Assembly (NCBI RefSeq): GCF_019797765.1
Contig: NZ_CP081862.1
Span: 3,976,328 to 4,040,327 of the forward strand
Length of the DNA: 64,000 nt
Origin: Cellulomonas sp. C5510
GTDB lineage: Bacteria; Actinomycetota; Actinomycetes; Actinomycetales; Cellulomonadaceae
Direction of reading: 5' to 3'
Shown: positions 19,169-28,696 of the stretch, in pieces
Numbering within the stretch: position 1 is the stretch's first letter
Layout of the letters: each line of letters begins with the position of its first letter
Notes under the pieces: model-generated
What the model saw: the letters and a program-made list of their open reading frames with translations, nothing else
Databases searched by the model: none
What the model was told of the DNA's origin: nothing
Position numbers and translations under genes: made by a program

Positions 19169-19396
19169 ATGAGCCGTTCCCACACCCGCTGGTCGGACCT
19201 CCCCGCGTCCCGCCGGGTCGGCGCCGTCGTCGCCGGCCTCGCCCAGGTCACGCTCACCGCGGCGGCGTACCGCGACCTCGCACGCCGCCCTGCGGCCGAG
19301 GTGAACGGGACCAAGCTCGCGTGGGGGCTGGCGATCCTCGTCAACTGGGTCGGGCCGCTGGCGTACTTCGCGAAGGGGCGCCGCACGGCGGGCTGA
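19169..19396 (+). CDS. PLDc_N-domain small membrane protein
   Basis: A 75-residue protein with the phospholipase-D N-terminal-type (PLDc_N) membrane domain. A first hydrophobic segment (about 16-33) is followed by a second that ends NWVGPLAYFAKGRR, the conserved motif of this family. Stand-alone PLDc_N proteins are common in actinobacteria and have no known catalytic role. It is divergent to the MerR gene and could be a MerR target, but this is not shown. Confidence 0.8.
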   Translation: MSRSHTRWSDLPASRRVGAVVAGLAQVTLTAAAYRDLARRPAAEVNGTKLAWGLAILVNWVGPLAYFAKGRRTAG

Positions 19397-19455
19397 CGCG
19401 GGCGGCGGCTGCGACCGCGGTCCACCCCGGTCGGCGCGCCTGCGAGGATCCACCC

Positions 19456-19965
19456 GTGACCCCGCGACGCACCCCGCCCGCCCCGCTCGACACCGACGCG
19501 GCGGAGGCGCTCTGGACCGCCTACGTGACCGCCCACCCCGAGGCCGTCGCCGCGGGCGACGAGCACGTCGTCGACCGCTTCGGCGACTCGGTCGAGCTCA
19601 GCGACGAACTGCTCGGCCTCGTCCGCTCCGGCGCCAAGCGCGCCACCGCGGAGCTGGTCACCGAGTTCGCGCACCGCGGCGAGCCGCTGCCCCGCGTCGG
19701 CACGCACTGGGTCGCGTGCGACGGGCGCGGCGCCCCCGCTCTCGTGCTCCGCACCGTCGAGCTGCGGATCGCGACGTTCCGCGAGGTCGACGCGGACTTC
19801 GCGTTCGACGAGGGCGAGGACGACCGCAGCCTGCGGAGCTGGCGCGAGCAGCACCGGGTCTACTGGGAGCGCACCTGCGCGGCCCGCGGCGCCCGGTGGA
19901 GCGAGTCGGACGAGATCGTGCTGGAGCGGTTCCGGGTGGTGTGGCCGCCGGAGCACGCGGACTGA
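19456..19965 (+). CDS. ASCH-domain protein
   Basis: A 169-residue soluble protein of the ASCH fold (about residues 35-165), an RNA-binding-like beta-barrel related to PUA. Recognisable features are LVRSGAKRATAELV and the C-terminal VYWER segment. ASCH proteins are proposed to act in RNA metabolism or as amidohydrolases on modified nucleosides; the specific role is unknown. GTG at 19456, with no obvious ribosome binding site. Confidence 0.82.
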   Translation: MTPRRTPPAPLDTDAAEALWTAYVTAHPEAVAAGDEHVVDRFGDSVELSDELLGLVRSGAKRATAELVTEFAHRGEPLPRVGTHWVACDGRGAPALVLRTVELRIATFREVDADFAFDEGEDDRSLRSWREQHRVYWERTCAARGARWSESDEIVLERFRVVWPPEHAD

Positions 19966-20103
19966 GGCTCTGCTGAGGCCTTCCTGACGGTCCGGGCGCG
20001 GCGGTTCCCCCGGGTGCCGGACCGGGTGATCCTGGCTCGCGGCCCCTCCTCCGAGGGGCACGGGGACCGCGTCCTCGGCCGCGCACCAGCCCGAGGCAGG
20101 CCC

Positions 20104-21771
20104 GTGAAGCGACACAGCACGCCGCCTGAGATCACCTCCGCCGACGACCACCCCGAGCCACGGACCCGCCGCGGCCCGAGCCGCCGCACGCTGCTGCGGA
20201 CCGCCGGCATCGGCGCCGTGGGCGTCGGCCTCGGGGCGGCGGCCGGGCCGGCGTGGCGGGCCGCGACGTCCTCCGCCGAGCCGGCGCGGGTCCCGTTCCC
20301 GTCGGCCGACGAGCTGCGCGTCGACGGCGTGACGGTGGTCGACCCGCTCGACGGCAGCGCCACCGGGGGCCGGTCGGTGCTGCTGCGCGGCGGGCGGGTC
20401 GTGACCGTCGGGGCCGTCGGCGAGGTGACGTCGAGCCCCGGAGCCACCGTGCTCGACGGCGACGGGCGCTGGGCCGTCCCGGGCTACACGAACATGCACT
20501 CCCACGCGCTCCAGGCCGAGCACCCGGAGCTGCTGCTCGCCACGATGCTCGCCGAGGGCACCACCGGGTTCCGGCAGATGCTCGGGACGGACGACCTGCT
20601 GCGGTACCGCGCGGAGGACCGGCTGCCGCTGACCCCGCACGCGCCCGCCCTGCTGTCGATGCCGGGGCGTCTGGTGCTGCCGTTCACCGCCGGCTCACCC
20701 CAGGAGGCCCGCGACGAGGTCGCGCGGCAGTGGGACCGCGGCGCGGACTTCATCAAGATGGTCATGGTCGAGCGCGAGACGTTCTTCGCCGCGGTCGAGG
20801 CGGCGCACGAGCGCGGCATGCGGATCGCCGGGCACCTGCCCCCGTCGGTCGGCGTCGCCGAGGCCGCGGAGGCCGGGTTCGACTGCATCGAGCACCTCGG
20901 CACGGGGAACGCGGTCTTCATCGCCTGCGCGACCGACGAGGACGACCTGTGGGCGCAGCAGGACAAGACGATGCCGATCCCCGGCTGGGTGACCGGCCTG
21001 CCGTTCGTCGACAAGGTCTTCTCGGCGATGACGGACAAGCAGCTCATCAACCCGGCCGCGTTCGGGGACCCGGCCGGCGTCGCGCTGCTGCAGCGGGCGC
21101 TCGACGGGTTCGACGAGGACAAGGCGCGGGCGCTCGCCCGGACCCTCGTCGCGCACGGCACCTGGCAGTCGCCGACGCTCGTGCGGCTGCGCACCCAGTA
21201 CCTCGCCGACTCCCCCGAGTACGCCTCCGACCCGTGGCTGCGCCGGATGTCGGCAGGTGCCCGGGCGGACTACGAGGACGTGCTGGCGACGTTCCGGGCG
21301 CTCCCCGCCGAGATGCGCGCCACCTACCGCGAGGCGTACGCGCGGTCGGCGGACGTCGTGCGGATCATGCACGCCGAAGGGGTGCCGGTGGTGGCGGCGA
21401 CGGACGGCCAGGGCCGCGTCCCGGGGCAGTGGCTGCAGCTGGAGCTCCAGGAGCTCGCGGCCGCCGGCCTGTCGCCGCTCGACGTCCTGCGGTCCGCCAC
21501 GGTCGCGCCCGCCCGGTACCTGGGCCGCTCCGACCGGTCGGGCCGCCTGGTGCCCGGGGCGGACGCCGACCTGCTGCTCCTGGACGCCGACCCGCTGGCC
21601 GACGCCGCGCACCTGGGCAGCATCTCCGTGGTCGTGCGGGGCGGGCACCCATTCACGGCGGACGAGCTCGCCGCGACGGTCGACCGGCTGGACGCCGAGG
21701 GCCCGAGCGCGGCGGCGACCGCGGCTCTCGCCGGGGCGCGCCGCAGCACGGACCTGTGCTGCCGGCTGTGA
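20104..21771 (+). CDS. Exported amidohydrolase, Tat substrate
   Basis: A 555-residue metal-dependent amidohydrolase. The N-terminus carries a twin-arginine signal (SRRTLLRTAG, about 25-34, then a hydrophobic stretch), so it is exported folded. The barrel begins with GYTNMHSHALQAEHP; the usual HxH is replaced by HSH. Further family features are IAGHLPPSVGV, CIEHLG, VAATDGQG and the C-terminal PGADADLLLLDADP. The GTG at 20104 is chosen because the Tat signal starts there; the frame is open to 20014. The substrate is unknown; imidazolonepropionase- and prolidase-like members share this layout. Confidence 0.85.
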   Translation: MKRHSTPPEITSADDHPEPRTRRGPSRRTLLRTAGIGAVGVGLGAAAGPAWRAATSSAEPARVPFPSADELRVDGVTVVDPLDGSATGGRSVLLRGGRVVTVGAVGEVTSSPGATVLDGDGRWAVPGYTNMHSHALQAEHPELLLATMLAEGTTGFRQMLGTDDLLRYRAEDRLPLTPHAPALLSMPGRLVLPFTAGSPQEARDEVARQWDRGADFIKMVMVERETFFAAVEAAHERGMRIAGHLPPSVGVAEAAEAGFDCIEHLGTGNAVFIACATDEDDLWAQQDKTMPIPGWVTGLPFVDKVFSAMTDKQLINPAAFGDPAGVALLQRALDGFDEDKARALARTLVAHGTWQSPTLVRLRTQYLADSPEYASDPWLRRMSAGARADYEDVLATFRALPAEMRATYREAYARSADVVRIMHAEGVPVVAATDGQGRVPGQWLQLELQELAAAGLSPLDVLRSATVAPARYLGRSDRSGRLVPGADADLLLLDADPLADAAHLGSISVVVRGGHPFTADELAATVDRLDAEGPSAAATAALAGARRSTDLCCRL

Positions 21772-21800
21772 CGAGTGCCGTGGGCGGGTCGTGCCGGCGG

Positions 21801-23195
21801 TCAGCGACCGCCCGTCGTCAGGGCCGGCAGCTCGACCGTGAACGCCGTGCCGGCCTCCGGCGAGCTGGTCACCGAGACGCGGCCGCCGTGCGCCTCGACC
21901 AGCGACTGCGCGATCGCGGTGCCCAACCCCGAGCCCGCTGAGCCGGCGGTACGCGGCCGGCCGGGGTCGCCGCGCCAGAACCGCTCGAACACGTGCGGGA
22001 GCTGGGCGGCCGGGATGCCGGGCCCGGTGTCGGCGACGACGACCCGGTGGCGCTGGTCCCCCGGGACGACCCGCACCGTCACCACGGCGTCCGGCGGGGT
22101 GTGCTGGACGGCGTTCCCGACGAGGTTCCGCAGCACCTGCGCCAGGCGCGCGCCGTCGCCGAGCACCACCGCGGGCCGGTCGGCGTCGAGCCGGACCTCC
22201 CGCGCGGGCGCGACGACCCGGGTGTCGGCCACCACGTCACCGGCCAGCGCCGCGAGGTCCACCGGCTCGCTGTCCAGGGGTCGGCCGGAGTCGGTCCGCG
22301 CGAGCAGCGCGAGGTCCTCCACGAGCAGCCGCATCCGCACGAGCTGGCTCTCCACCCGCTCCATCGCGGCGGCCTGCCGGTCGGGATCGGTCAGCCCACC
22401 CCGCAGGTACAGGTCGACCCAGCCGGTGGCGGCCGTGAGCGGGGACCGCAGCTCGTGCGACGCGTCCGCGACGAACGCCCGGGTGCGCTGCTCGGCGTCC
22501 TGCTGGGCGTCGAACGCCGAGTTGACCATGCGCGCGACGTCCGCGACCGCCGGGTCGCCCCGGTCGTCCACCGGCAGCCGCACGCTGCGGTCACCGCCGG
22601 CGATGCGCGCGGCCCGTTGGGCCATGGCGGTCAGGGGCCGCAGCCCGCGGTCGACGATCGCCACGGCGACGGCGATGAGCAGCGCGATCGTGACGGCCGC
22701 CCCGACGGCGAGCGCCCCCACGATCGTCGCCAGCGTGGCCCGTCGCTGCCCGCCGTCGGAGACCAGCACCACGCGGTCGACCGCGACGGGAGCGCCGCCG
22801 ACCGCGTAGGTGAGGAGGCCCGCCGTGTCGATCGCGGCCGCGAGGTCCCCGGAGGCGACCTCGACGGGCTCCGCTGACTCGACGGCGGCGACCGTCGCCG
22901 GGTCGGCGCCGAGCGGCGGCACGGAGGTGAGGACGTCCCCGGAGGCGCCGACGAGCACGACGCCGAGCTGGTGCCCGACCGCGTCGCCCAGCCGGTCGGA
23001 CGTCAGGTCCGCCCCGCCGGCGGCGCGCAGGCTGCCGAGCACACGCGTGGCGGCGTCCTCGAGCGAGCGCCGGTCACGCTGGTCGAGCTGGTGCGAGGCC
23101 AGCGAGAACCCGATGACCGCCGACAGGACGATCGCGAGCGACGTGACGAGGGACAGCGTCAGCGTCAGCCGCGCCCGGATCGAGCGGGCCCTCAT
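21801..23195 (-). CDS. HAMP-domain sensor histidine kinase
   Basis: A 464-residue kinase with a first membrane helix (about 9-31), an extracellular sensor region (about 32-155), a second helix (about 170-195), a HAMP domain, an HisKA domain with ASHELRSPLTAATG, and a HATPase domain (N-box NLVGNAVQHT, G-box DTGPGIP, GSGLGTAIA). The ATG at 23195 overlaps the stop of the response-regulator gene (ATGA). It is the last gene of an operon that starts with an MMPL transporter, so it may monitor the envelope state or the exported substrate. Confidence 0.94.
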   Translation of the reverse strand: MRARSIRARLTLTLSLVTSLAIVLSAVIGFSLASHQLDQRDRRSLEDAATRVLGSLRAAGGADLTSDRLGDAVGHQLGVVLVGASGDVLTSVPPLGADPATVAAVESAEPVEVASGDLAAAIDTAGLLTYAVGGAPVAVDRVVLVSDGGQRRATLATIVGALAVGAAVTIALLIAVAVAIVDRGLRPLTAMAQRAARIAGGDRSVRLPVDDRGDPAVADVARMVNSAFDAQQDAEQRTRAFVADASHELRSPLTAATGWVDLYLRGGLTDPDRQAAAMERVESQLVRMRLLVEDLALLARTDSGRPLDSEPVDLAALAGDVVADTRVVAPAREVRLDADRPAVVLGDGARLAQVLRNLVGNAVQHTPPDAVVTVRVVPGDQRHRVVVADTGPGIPAAQLPHVFERFWRGDPGRPRTAGSAGSGLGTAIAQSLVEAHGGRVSVTSSPEAGTAFTVELPALTTGGR

Positions 23196-23881
23196 GCGGC
23201 CGAGGGGTCGCGCACCGCGTAGCCGAAGCCGCGGACGGTCCTGATGAGGGGGGCGTGGCCGTCGTCGACCTTGCGCCGCAGGTTCGACACGAAGCGCTCC
23301 ACGACGTTGCCGTCGCCGCCGAAGTCGTACTGCCACACCGCGGCCATGATCTGGCCCTTCGACAGCACCCGGCCGCGCTGCTCCAGCAGCAGCTCGAGCA
23401 GCCGGAACTCGGTCGGCGAGAGGTCGACCGGCTCGCCTGCGCGGCGCACGAGGTGGTGGGCGCGGTCGAGCTCCAGGTCGGCGCACCGCAGCACGTCGTC
23501 GTCGGGCTCCGCCACCGACCCCCGTCGCAGCAGGGCGTCCAGCCGGGCGACCACCTCGGCCGCGCTGAACGGCTTCGTCACGTAGTCGTCGGCGCCGAGC
23601 CGCAGGCCCCGCACCCGGTCGTCGACGGAGTCCCGCGCGGACAGGAACAGCACCGGCAGCGCGGCGTCGCGCCGGCGGACGAGCTGGACGAGCTCGAACC
23701 CGTCGGTGCCGGGCATGGACACGTCCAGCACCAGCACGTCCGGCCGGTGCGCCCTCAGGGCCGAGAGCGCCTCGGTGGCGCCCGCCGCGACGTCGACGGT
23801 GAACCCGGCGAACTCCAGGGTCGACGCGAGCATCTCCCGGATCTCGGGGTCGTCGTCCACGACCAGCACGCGGGGGGCCAT
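23192..23881 (-). CDS. Response regulator, OmpR/PhoB family
   Basis: A 229-residue regulator: receiver domain with DDD at 9-11 and phosphorylation site D53 (VLDVSMPG), then a winged-helix DNA-binding domain (about 130-225) ending TVRGFGYAV. It is the cognate partner of the coupled histidine kinase. It starts 21 bases after the YhgE-like gene, so it is probably co-transcribed with the transport genes and may autoregulate that operon. Confidence 0.94.
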   Translation of the reverse strand: MAPRVLVVDDDPEIREMLASTLEFAGFTVDVAAGATEALSALRAHRPDVLVLDVSMPGTDGFELVQLVRRRDAALPVLFLSARDSVDDRVRGLRLGADDYVTKPFSAAEVVARLDALLRRGSVAEPDDDVLRCADLELDRAHHLVRRAGEPVDLSPTEFRLLELLLEQRGRVLSKGQIMAAVWQYDFGGDGNVVERFVSNLRRKVDDGHAPLIRTVRGFGYAVRDPSAA

Positions 23882-23902
23882 GGCGTCAGCCTCGCACGCC
23901 CG

Positions 23903-25816
23903 TCAGGCCGCGGGCATGAGGACGGGCGGCCGCGGAGCGGGCACGGCGGGGACCACGGGCACCGGGACGAGGCGCTGCCGGCGGATGCCCGCGGCAGCGA
24001 GCGCGAGGCCGGCCGCACCCCACGCCACCAGCACGACCAGGTCGGTCCCGAGGGCGGCGCCGGACCCGCCCGCACCGCCGGTGGCGAGCGCGGCGGCCGC
24101 GTCGGCGAACGCGCCCAGGGGCAGCAGCCCGTGCAGTGCGGCGAGCGGGGCCGGGGCGGTCTCCAGGGGCACCAGGCCGCCCACCGCGGCGATCTCCAGC
24201 ACGGTGAGGACGGCGAGCGCCGGCACGCCTGCCCGCGGGAGCGCGGTCACCGCGCCGGAGGCGAGCAGGGTGAACACGAGGCCGGCCAGCAGCGCGACGC
24301 CGGCGAAGGGCAGCGGCTCCGCGACGGACGCGCCGCCGACCGCGAGGGTCGCGGTGCACGCCAGCGTCGCGACCGCCGCCACCAGAGCCCGGGGCGCGAG
24401 CACGCGGCGGACCAGGCGCCGGGTCCGCACCGGCGCGTCGAGCTCCCGCCGGCCCGGGCGCCGTCCGACCAGCGCCACCGTGACGGCCCCCAGCCAGAGC
24501 ACGACCGCGGTGACCGTCGCGGCGAGCCACCCGTCCGCCTCGGACCCGGCGATCTCGCTCACCGCCACGGGCTCGGTCACGACGTCGGCGAGCCGCTCGG
24601 CGTCCCCCCCGGCGACGGCGGGCACCTGGGCGGCCCCGGACGCGAGACCGTCGGCGAGCGACCGGGAGGACGTCGCCGCGGTGGCCGCCCCGGCTGCGAC
24701 CTCGTCCGCGCCGGAGGCCAGGTCCGCGGCGCCGGACCCGAGCTGCGTCGCGGCGTCGGCCGCCCGGGTCGCACCCGTGGCGAGGTCCGCCGCCCCGGAC
24801 GCGAGGCCGGCCGCCCCCGACGCCACCTGGCCTGCTGCGTCGTCGACGCCCGCCGCACCCGCGGCCAGCCCCGCGGTGCCCGCCGCGAGGTCCGCACTCC
24901 CGGAGGCGACCGTGGCCGCGGCCCCGGCCGTCGCGTCGAGCTGGGCGCAGAACGGCTCCGACCCGGGCACGGGCGGGCACGCCTCGGACAGCGCCGCGAG
25001 CGAGGACGCCAGGCTCTGGCTGCCGGTCGCGAGCGACCCGGCGGCGGCGTCGACCGAGCCCGCCGCCGCCGCGAGGTCCCCGGTGCCGGCGGCCAGCGAC
25101 GCGGCTCCCCCGGACAGGTCCTGCGCGCCGCCGGCGAGGGACGACGCCCCCGCGCTCACCGAGTCGGTGCCGGCGGCGAGCGTGCCGGCACCTTCCGCGA
25201 GGGACAATGCGCCGTCAGCGGCGGAGGCGGCCCCGCTGGTCAGCGCGTCGAGGCCGTCCGTCAGGTCGGACGCGCCCGCCGTCGCCTCGGTCAGCGCGCC
25301 GGACAGGTCGTCCATCCCCGCGTAGACCTGCGTGAGGTACGCCTCGGTGACCTGGTCACCCAGGCTCTGCGCCGCACCGTCGGCGACGGCACGGCTCGCG
25401 ACCGCGCCGACCGTGGAGGACGCGGGGTCGGTCTCGAGCACCAGCTGCGCCTGCCGGGGGTCGTCGCCGCCGGAGGACAGCACGTCGGCCGAGAAGCTCT
25501 CCGGGATGGTGAGCACGGCGTCGTACGTGCCGTCGGCGAGGCCCTGCTCCGCGTCCTCGGCGGAGGTCAGGCGCCAGTCGAGGGAGGTCGTGCCGTCCTC
25601 CGGGTGGATGAGCGCGGACGACAGCGCCCGGCCCGCCGCCATGGGGGTGTCGCCGCGGACGATCTCGTCCTCGTTCACGATCGCGGCGGGGATCCGGTCC
25701 ACGGCGTCCGCGCGGTCGGCGAAGCTCCAGATCAGGACGGCGGTCGCCAGGACGGGCAGCAGGACGGCGGCGAGCGCGGCGAGCGCCACCGCCCGCGTGC
25801 GGGTGGTGCGGGTCAT
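23903..25816 (-). CDS. YhgE/Pip-like membrane protein
   Basis: A 637-residue protein of the YhgE/Pip (phage-infection-protein-like) family. One N-terminal membrane helix (about 10-32) is followed by a long extracytoplasmic region. Residues about 175-430 contain many repeats of the type LASGAADLATGA that predict an extended coiled-coil or helical rod. Five to six C-terminal membrane helices (about 455-625) resemble ABC-2 permeases. Start ATG at 25816 overlaps the stop of the MMPL gene (ATGA). The coupling to an MMPL protein with a degenerate ATPase domain suggests a joint export complex. Confidence 0.85.
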   Translation of the reverse strand: MTRTTRTRAVALAALAAVLLPVLATAVLIWSFADRADAVDRIPAAIVNEDEIVRGDTPMAAGRALSSALIHPEDGTTSLDWRLTSAEDAEQGLADGTYDAVLTIPESFSADVLSSGGDDPRQAQLVLETDPASSTVGAVASRAVADGAAQSLGDQVTEAYLTQVYAGMDDLSGALTEATAGASDLTDGLDALTSGAASAADGALSLAEGAGTLAAGTDSVSAGASSLAGGAQDLSGGAASLAAGTGDLAAAAGSVDAAAGSLATGSQSLASSLAALSEACPPVPGSEPFCAQLDATAGAAATVASGSADLAAGTAGLAAGAAGVDDAAGQVASGAAGLASGAADLATGATRAADAATQLGSGAADLASGADEVAAGAATAATSSRSLADGLASGAAQVPAVAGGDAERLADVVTEPVAVSEIAGSEADGWLAATVTAVVLWLGAVTVALVGRRPGRRELDAPVRTRRLVRRVLAPRALVAAVATLACTATLAVGGASVAEPLPFAGVALLAGLVFTLLASGAVTALPRAGVPALAVLTVLEIAAVGGLVPLETAPAPLAALHGLLPLGAFADAAAALATGGAGGSGAALGTDLVVLVAWGAAGLALAAAGIRRQRLVPVPVVPAVPAPRPPVLMPAA

Positions 25817-28554
25817 CGGACGGTCTCCAGCTCCTGGGTGACGGGGGCGGCGGCGAGGTCGAGGCGGACGACGGTGGCGCCGTGGCGCAGGAGCGTCGCG
25901 GCGAGGCCGGCCGGGGCGTCGGTGAGGACGAGCAGCCGGGCGCCGCCCGCGAGCGCCACGGTGGCGGCCAGCCGCAGCCGGGCGGCGGGGTCCAGGGCGT
26001 CGGTCGGTGTGCCCAGGTCGCCGAGCACGGCACGCACCCGGTCGACCCGGGCACGGCGGACGCGGCGGGACCCGGGGCTCAGGGCGAGGGTCCTGCGCGC
26101 GTACTCCTCGGCGGTCGTGCCGCCGGGGACGTCCGCGGCCGTGGGGGCGGCGACCAGGCACCGCGCCTCCTCGGCCTGCTCGGGGAGGATGCGGCCCGCC
26201 ACGGCCAGCTCGCCGGAGACGGTCCGGGCCCGCGCGGTCAGGGCCAGGGACACCGCGCGGGCGGCCGCCAGGTCCGCCACGGGGAGCGCCACCACGTCGC
26301 CGGCGTCCGCCCACACGTCCAGCGGGGCGTCCCCCTCCCGCACCACGAGCCCGCGGGCCACCAGCAGCGGCGGTCCGGCGCGGCCCGATCGGCTGCCGGC
26401 GACCACGTGCCGCTCCACCGCCTGGCCCTCCACGTCGACGACGGGCAGGACGCGGGCCAGCCGGCGCGGCAGCCACCACGCCCGGTCGCCCAGCAGCACG
26501 AGCACCGCCGGCACGAGCGTCATCCGGACCAGGAACGCGTCGACCAGCACACCCACGGCGAGGCCGAGGGCGATCGGCTTCAGCGTGGCCGCGCCCGACG
26601 GCACGAACGCGGAGAACACCGCGACCATGATGACCGCCGCCGCCGCGACGACCGGCGCCGAGTGCCGGAACCCGTCCAGCACCGCCTCGCGGGCCGGCTG
26701 CCCGTGCGCGTACTGCTCCCGCATCCGGCTGACCAGGAACATCTCGTAGTCCATCGCGAGCCCGAACAGCACGCCCATGACGATGATCGGCAGGAAGCTG
26801 ACGACCGGCCCCGGGCTCTGCCCGAACAGCAGCACCGGGAACCAGCCCCACTGGAACACCGCGACGATCGCCCCGAACGACGCGCCGACGGACAGCACGT
26901 ACCCGACGGTGGCCTTGAGCGGCACCGCGACCGACCGGAACACCAGCAGCAGGAGCACGAACGACAGGCCGACCACCGTCAGCCCGAACGGCAGCAGCGC
27001 GTCGGCGAGCTGCTCGGAGATGTCGATGTTGACCGCCGTGGTCCCGGTGACCCGCAGGTCGGAGACGCCGGTCGCGTCCTCGATCGCCGGCGCCCGCTCC
27101 CGCAGCTCGTGCACGAGGTCCACCGTGGCGGGGTCGGACTGCGCGCCCTCCGGGACGATGCGCAGCAGCGCGGTGTCGCCGCCCGGGTTCGGGGTCGCGG
27201 TGTCCACGGCGACGACGCCCGGGACGGCCGCGACGGCGTCCGCCAGCTCGTCGACCGTCGCGACCGGGTCGGTGCTCGCGAGGACGTCCGCCGTGATCAG
27301 CAGGGGCGCGTTCCACCCCGGCCCGAAGGTCTCGCTCACCGCGTCGAAGTGGTCGCGCTCCGGCGTGCCGACCTCCTGCGTGCTCGGGTCCGGCAGGGCC
27401 AGGGAGATGCGGAACGCGGGCAGCGCGAGCACGGCCAGCACCGCCACGACCACGCCGATCGTGAGGGCCGGCACCCGGGTCACGAGGCGGACCCAGCGCT
27501 GCGACAGCGAGGGGCGGCCGGCGGCGGCACCGCGGCGGGCCGCGCCACGCCGCGGGCGGGGACGCAGGCGGTCGCCGGCCAGGAGGGCCAGCGCCGGCAC
27601 CAGCGTCAGCGCCACGAGCACCGCGGTCGCCACCGCGAACGCCCCGGCCATGCCCATGCCGGTCAGCAGCGGGATCCCCACCACCGCGAGGCCGGCCAGC
27701 GAGATGACGACCGTCAGCCCCGCGAACACCACGGCACTGCCCGACGTCCCCAGTGCCCGCGCCATCGACTCCCGCGGCGGCACGCCCTCGGCGAGCTGGT
27801 GCCGGTGCCGCGACAGGATGAACAGCGCGTAGTCGATGCCCACCGCGAGGCCGAGCATCGACGCGAAGCTCGGTGAGGTCGTCGACACGGCCGCGACCTG
27901 CGAGACCAGCCCCAGCAACCCGGTCGTCAGCAGCACGCCCACGCCGGCGGTGAGGATGGGCATCCCCGCGGCCAGCAGCGAGCCGAACGTCAGCACCAGC
28001 ACCACCAGCGCGACCCCCACGCCGATGACCTCGGCGGTGTGGTCGAGCTCCGCCACGCCGTTGCCGAACGCCGAGCCCCCCACCGTCGAGGTCACGCCGT
28101 CCTCGTCGACCGTCGCGGCGTCCTGCGCCGCCTCGAGCACCGCGTCGTCCGGCTCCGCGTCCTCGAACTGGATCGTCGCGAGGGCCGCGTCGCCCTCCTC
28201 GTCGACCCGCAGGTCCTCCGCGGCGGTCACGCTCGCGACGCCCGGCACCGCCCCGATCGCGTCGAGGCTCGCCGCCACGACGTCCGCCGCCGGCGCCGCC
28301 GCCACGTCCTGCCCCTCCGCGACGCGGTACAGCACCTGCCCGCTGGCGCCGGACGCCGCGTCCCCGAACCGCTGCTCCAGCACGTCCTGCCCCTGCTGGG
28401 ACTCCGTGCCCGGGATCGTGTAGTCGTCCTGGTACGCCGACCCCACCGCGCGCGACCCGGCGACCACGCCGAGCGCGACGACGACCCAGAGCACGAGGAC
28501 CAGCAGGCGGTGCCGGCCGATCAGGTGGCCGAGACGGTAGAGGGCGAGCGACAT
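25813..28554 (-). CDS. MMPL/RND transporter fused to degenerate ABC-ATPase-like domain
   Basis: A 913-residue protein. Residues 1 to about 700 are a complete MMPL transporter: two repeats of one plus five membrane helices, each with a large extracytoplasmic loop, and SSD-type motifs such as GLAVGIDYALF and GLAMDYEMF whose buried aspartates carry protons. Such proteins export lipids or drugs. Residues about 715-913 resemble an ABC nucleotide-binding domain without its catalytic motifs. GDVVALPVADLAAARAVS takes the Walker A position with no GKS/T. The stretch LDPAARLRLAATVALAGG matches the signature region, and LLVLTDAPAGL the Walker B region with DE changed. The ATG at 28554 fits the family N-terminus. 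First gene of the four-gene operon. Confidence 0.9.
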   Translation of the reverse strand: MSLALYRLGHLIGRHRLLVLVLWVVVALGVVAGSRAVGSAYQDDYTIPGTESQQGQDVLEQRFGDAASGASGQVLYRVAEGQDVAAAPAADVVAASLDAIGAVPGVASVTAAEDLRVDEEGDAALATIQFEDAEPDDAVLEAAQDAATVDEDGVTSTVGGSAFGNGVAELDHTAEVIGVGVALVVLVLTFGSLLAAGMPILTAGVGVLLTTGLLGLVSQVAAVSTTSPSFASMLGLAVGIDYALFILSRHRHQLAEGVPPRESMARALGTSGSAVVFAGLTVVISLAGLAVVGIPLLTGMGMAGAFAVATAVLVALTLVPALALLAGDRLRPRPRRGAARRGAAAGRPSLSQRWVRLVTRVPALTIGVVVAVLAVLALPAFRISLALPDPSTQEVGTPERDHFDAVSETFGPGWNAPLLITADVLASTDPVATVDELADAVAAVPGVVAVDTATPNPGGDTALLRIVPEGAQSDPATVDLVHELRERAPAIEDATGVSDLRVTGTTAVNIDISEQLADALLPFGLTVVGLSFVLLLLVFRSVAVPLKATVGYVLSVGASFGAIVAVFQWGWFPVLLFGQSPGPVVSFLPIIVMGVLFGLAMDYEMFLVSRMREQYAHGQPAREAVLDGFRHSAPVVAAAAVIMVAVFSAFVPSGAATLKPIALGLAVGVLVDAFLVRMTLVPAVLVLLGDRAWWLPRRLARVLPVVDVEGQAVERHVVAGSRSGRAGPPLLVARGLVVREGDAPLDVWADAGDVVALPVADLAAARAVSLALTARARTVSGELAVAGRILPEQAEEARCLVAAPTAADVPGGTTAEEYARRTLALSPGSRRVRRARVDRVRAVLGDLGTPTDALDPAARLRLAATVALAGGARLLVLTDAPAGLAATLLRHGATVVRLDLAAAPVTQELETVR

Positions 28555-28696
28555 GGGGATCCCGTCGGGGTGGGGGGAGCACGACGGGGACGAGTCAACG
28601 GGGGGCGACCTGCCGGCGGACGGCGGGCGGACCTGACGGTCGGCTGACGGTGTACGGGGCGGCGGAGGCCCCGCCGGGCGGGCCGGCGAGGCCGGG

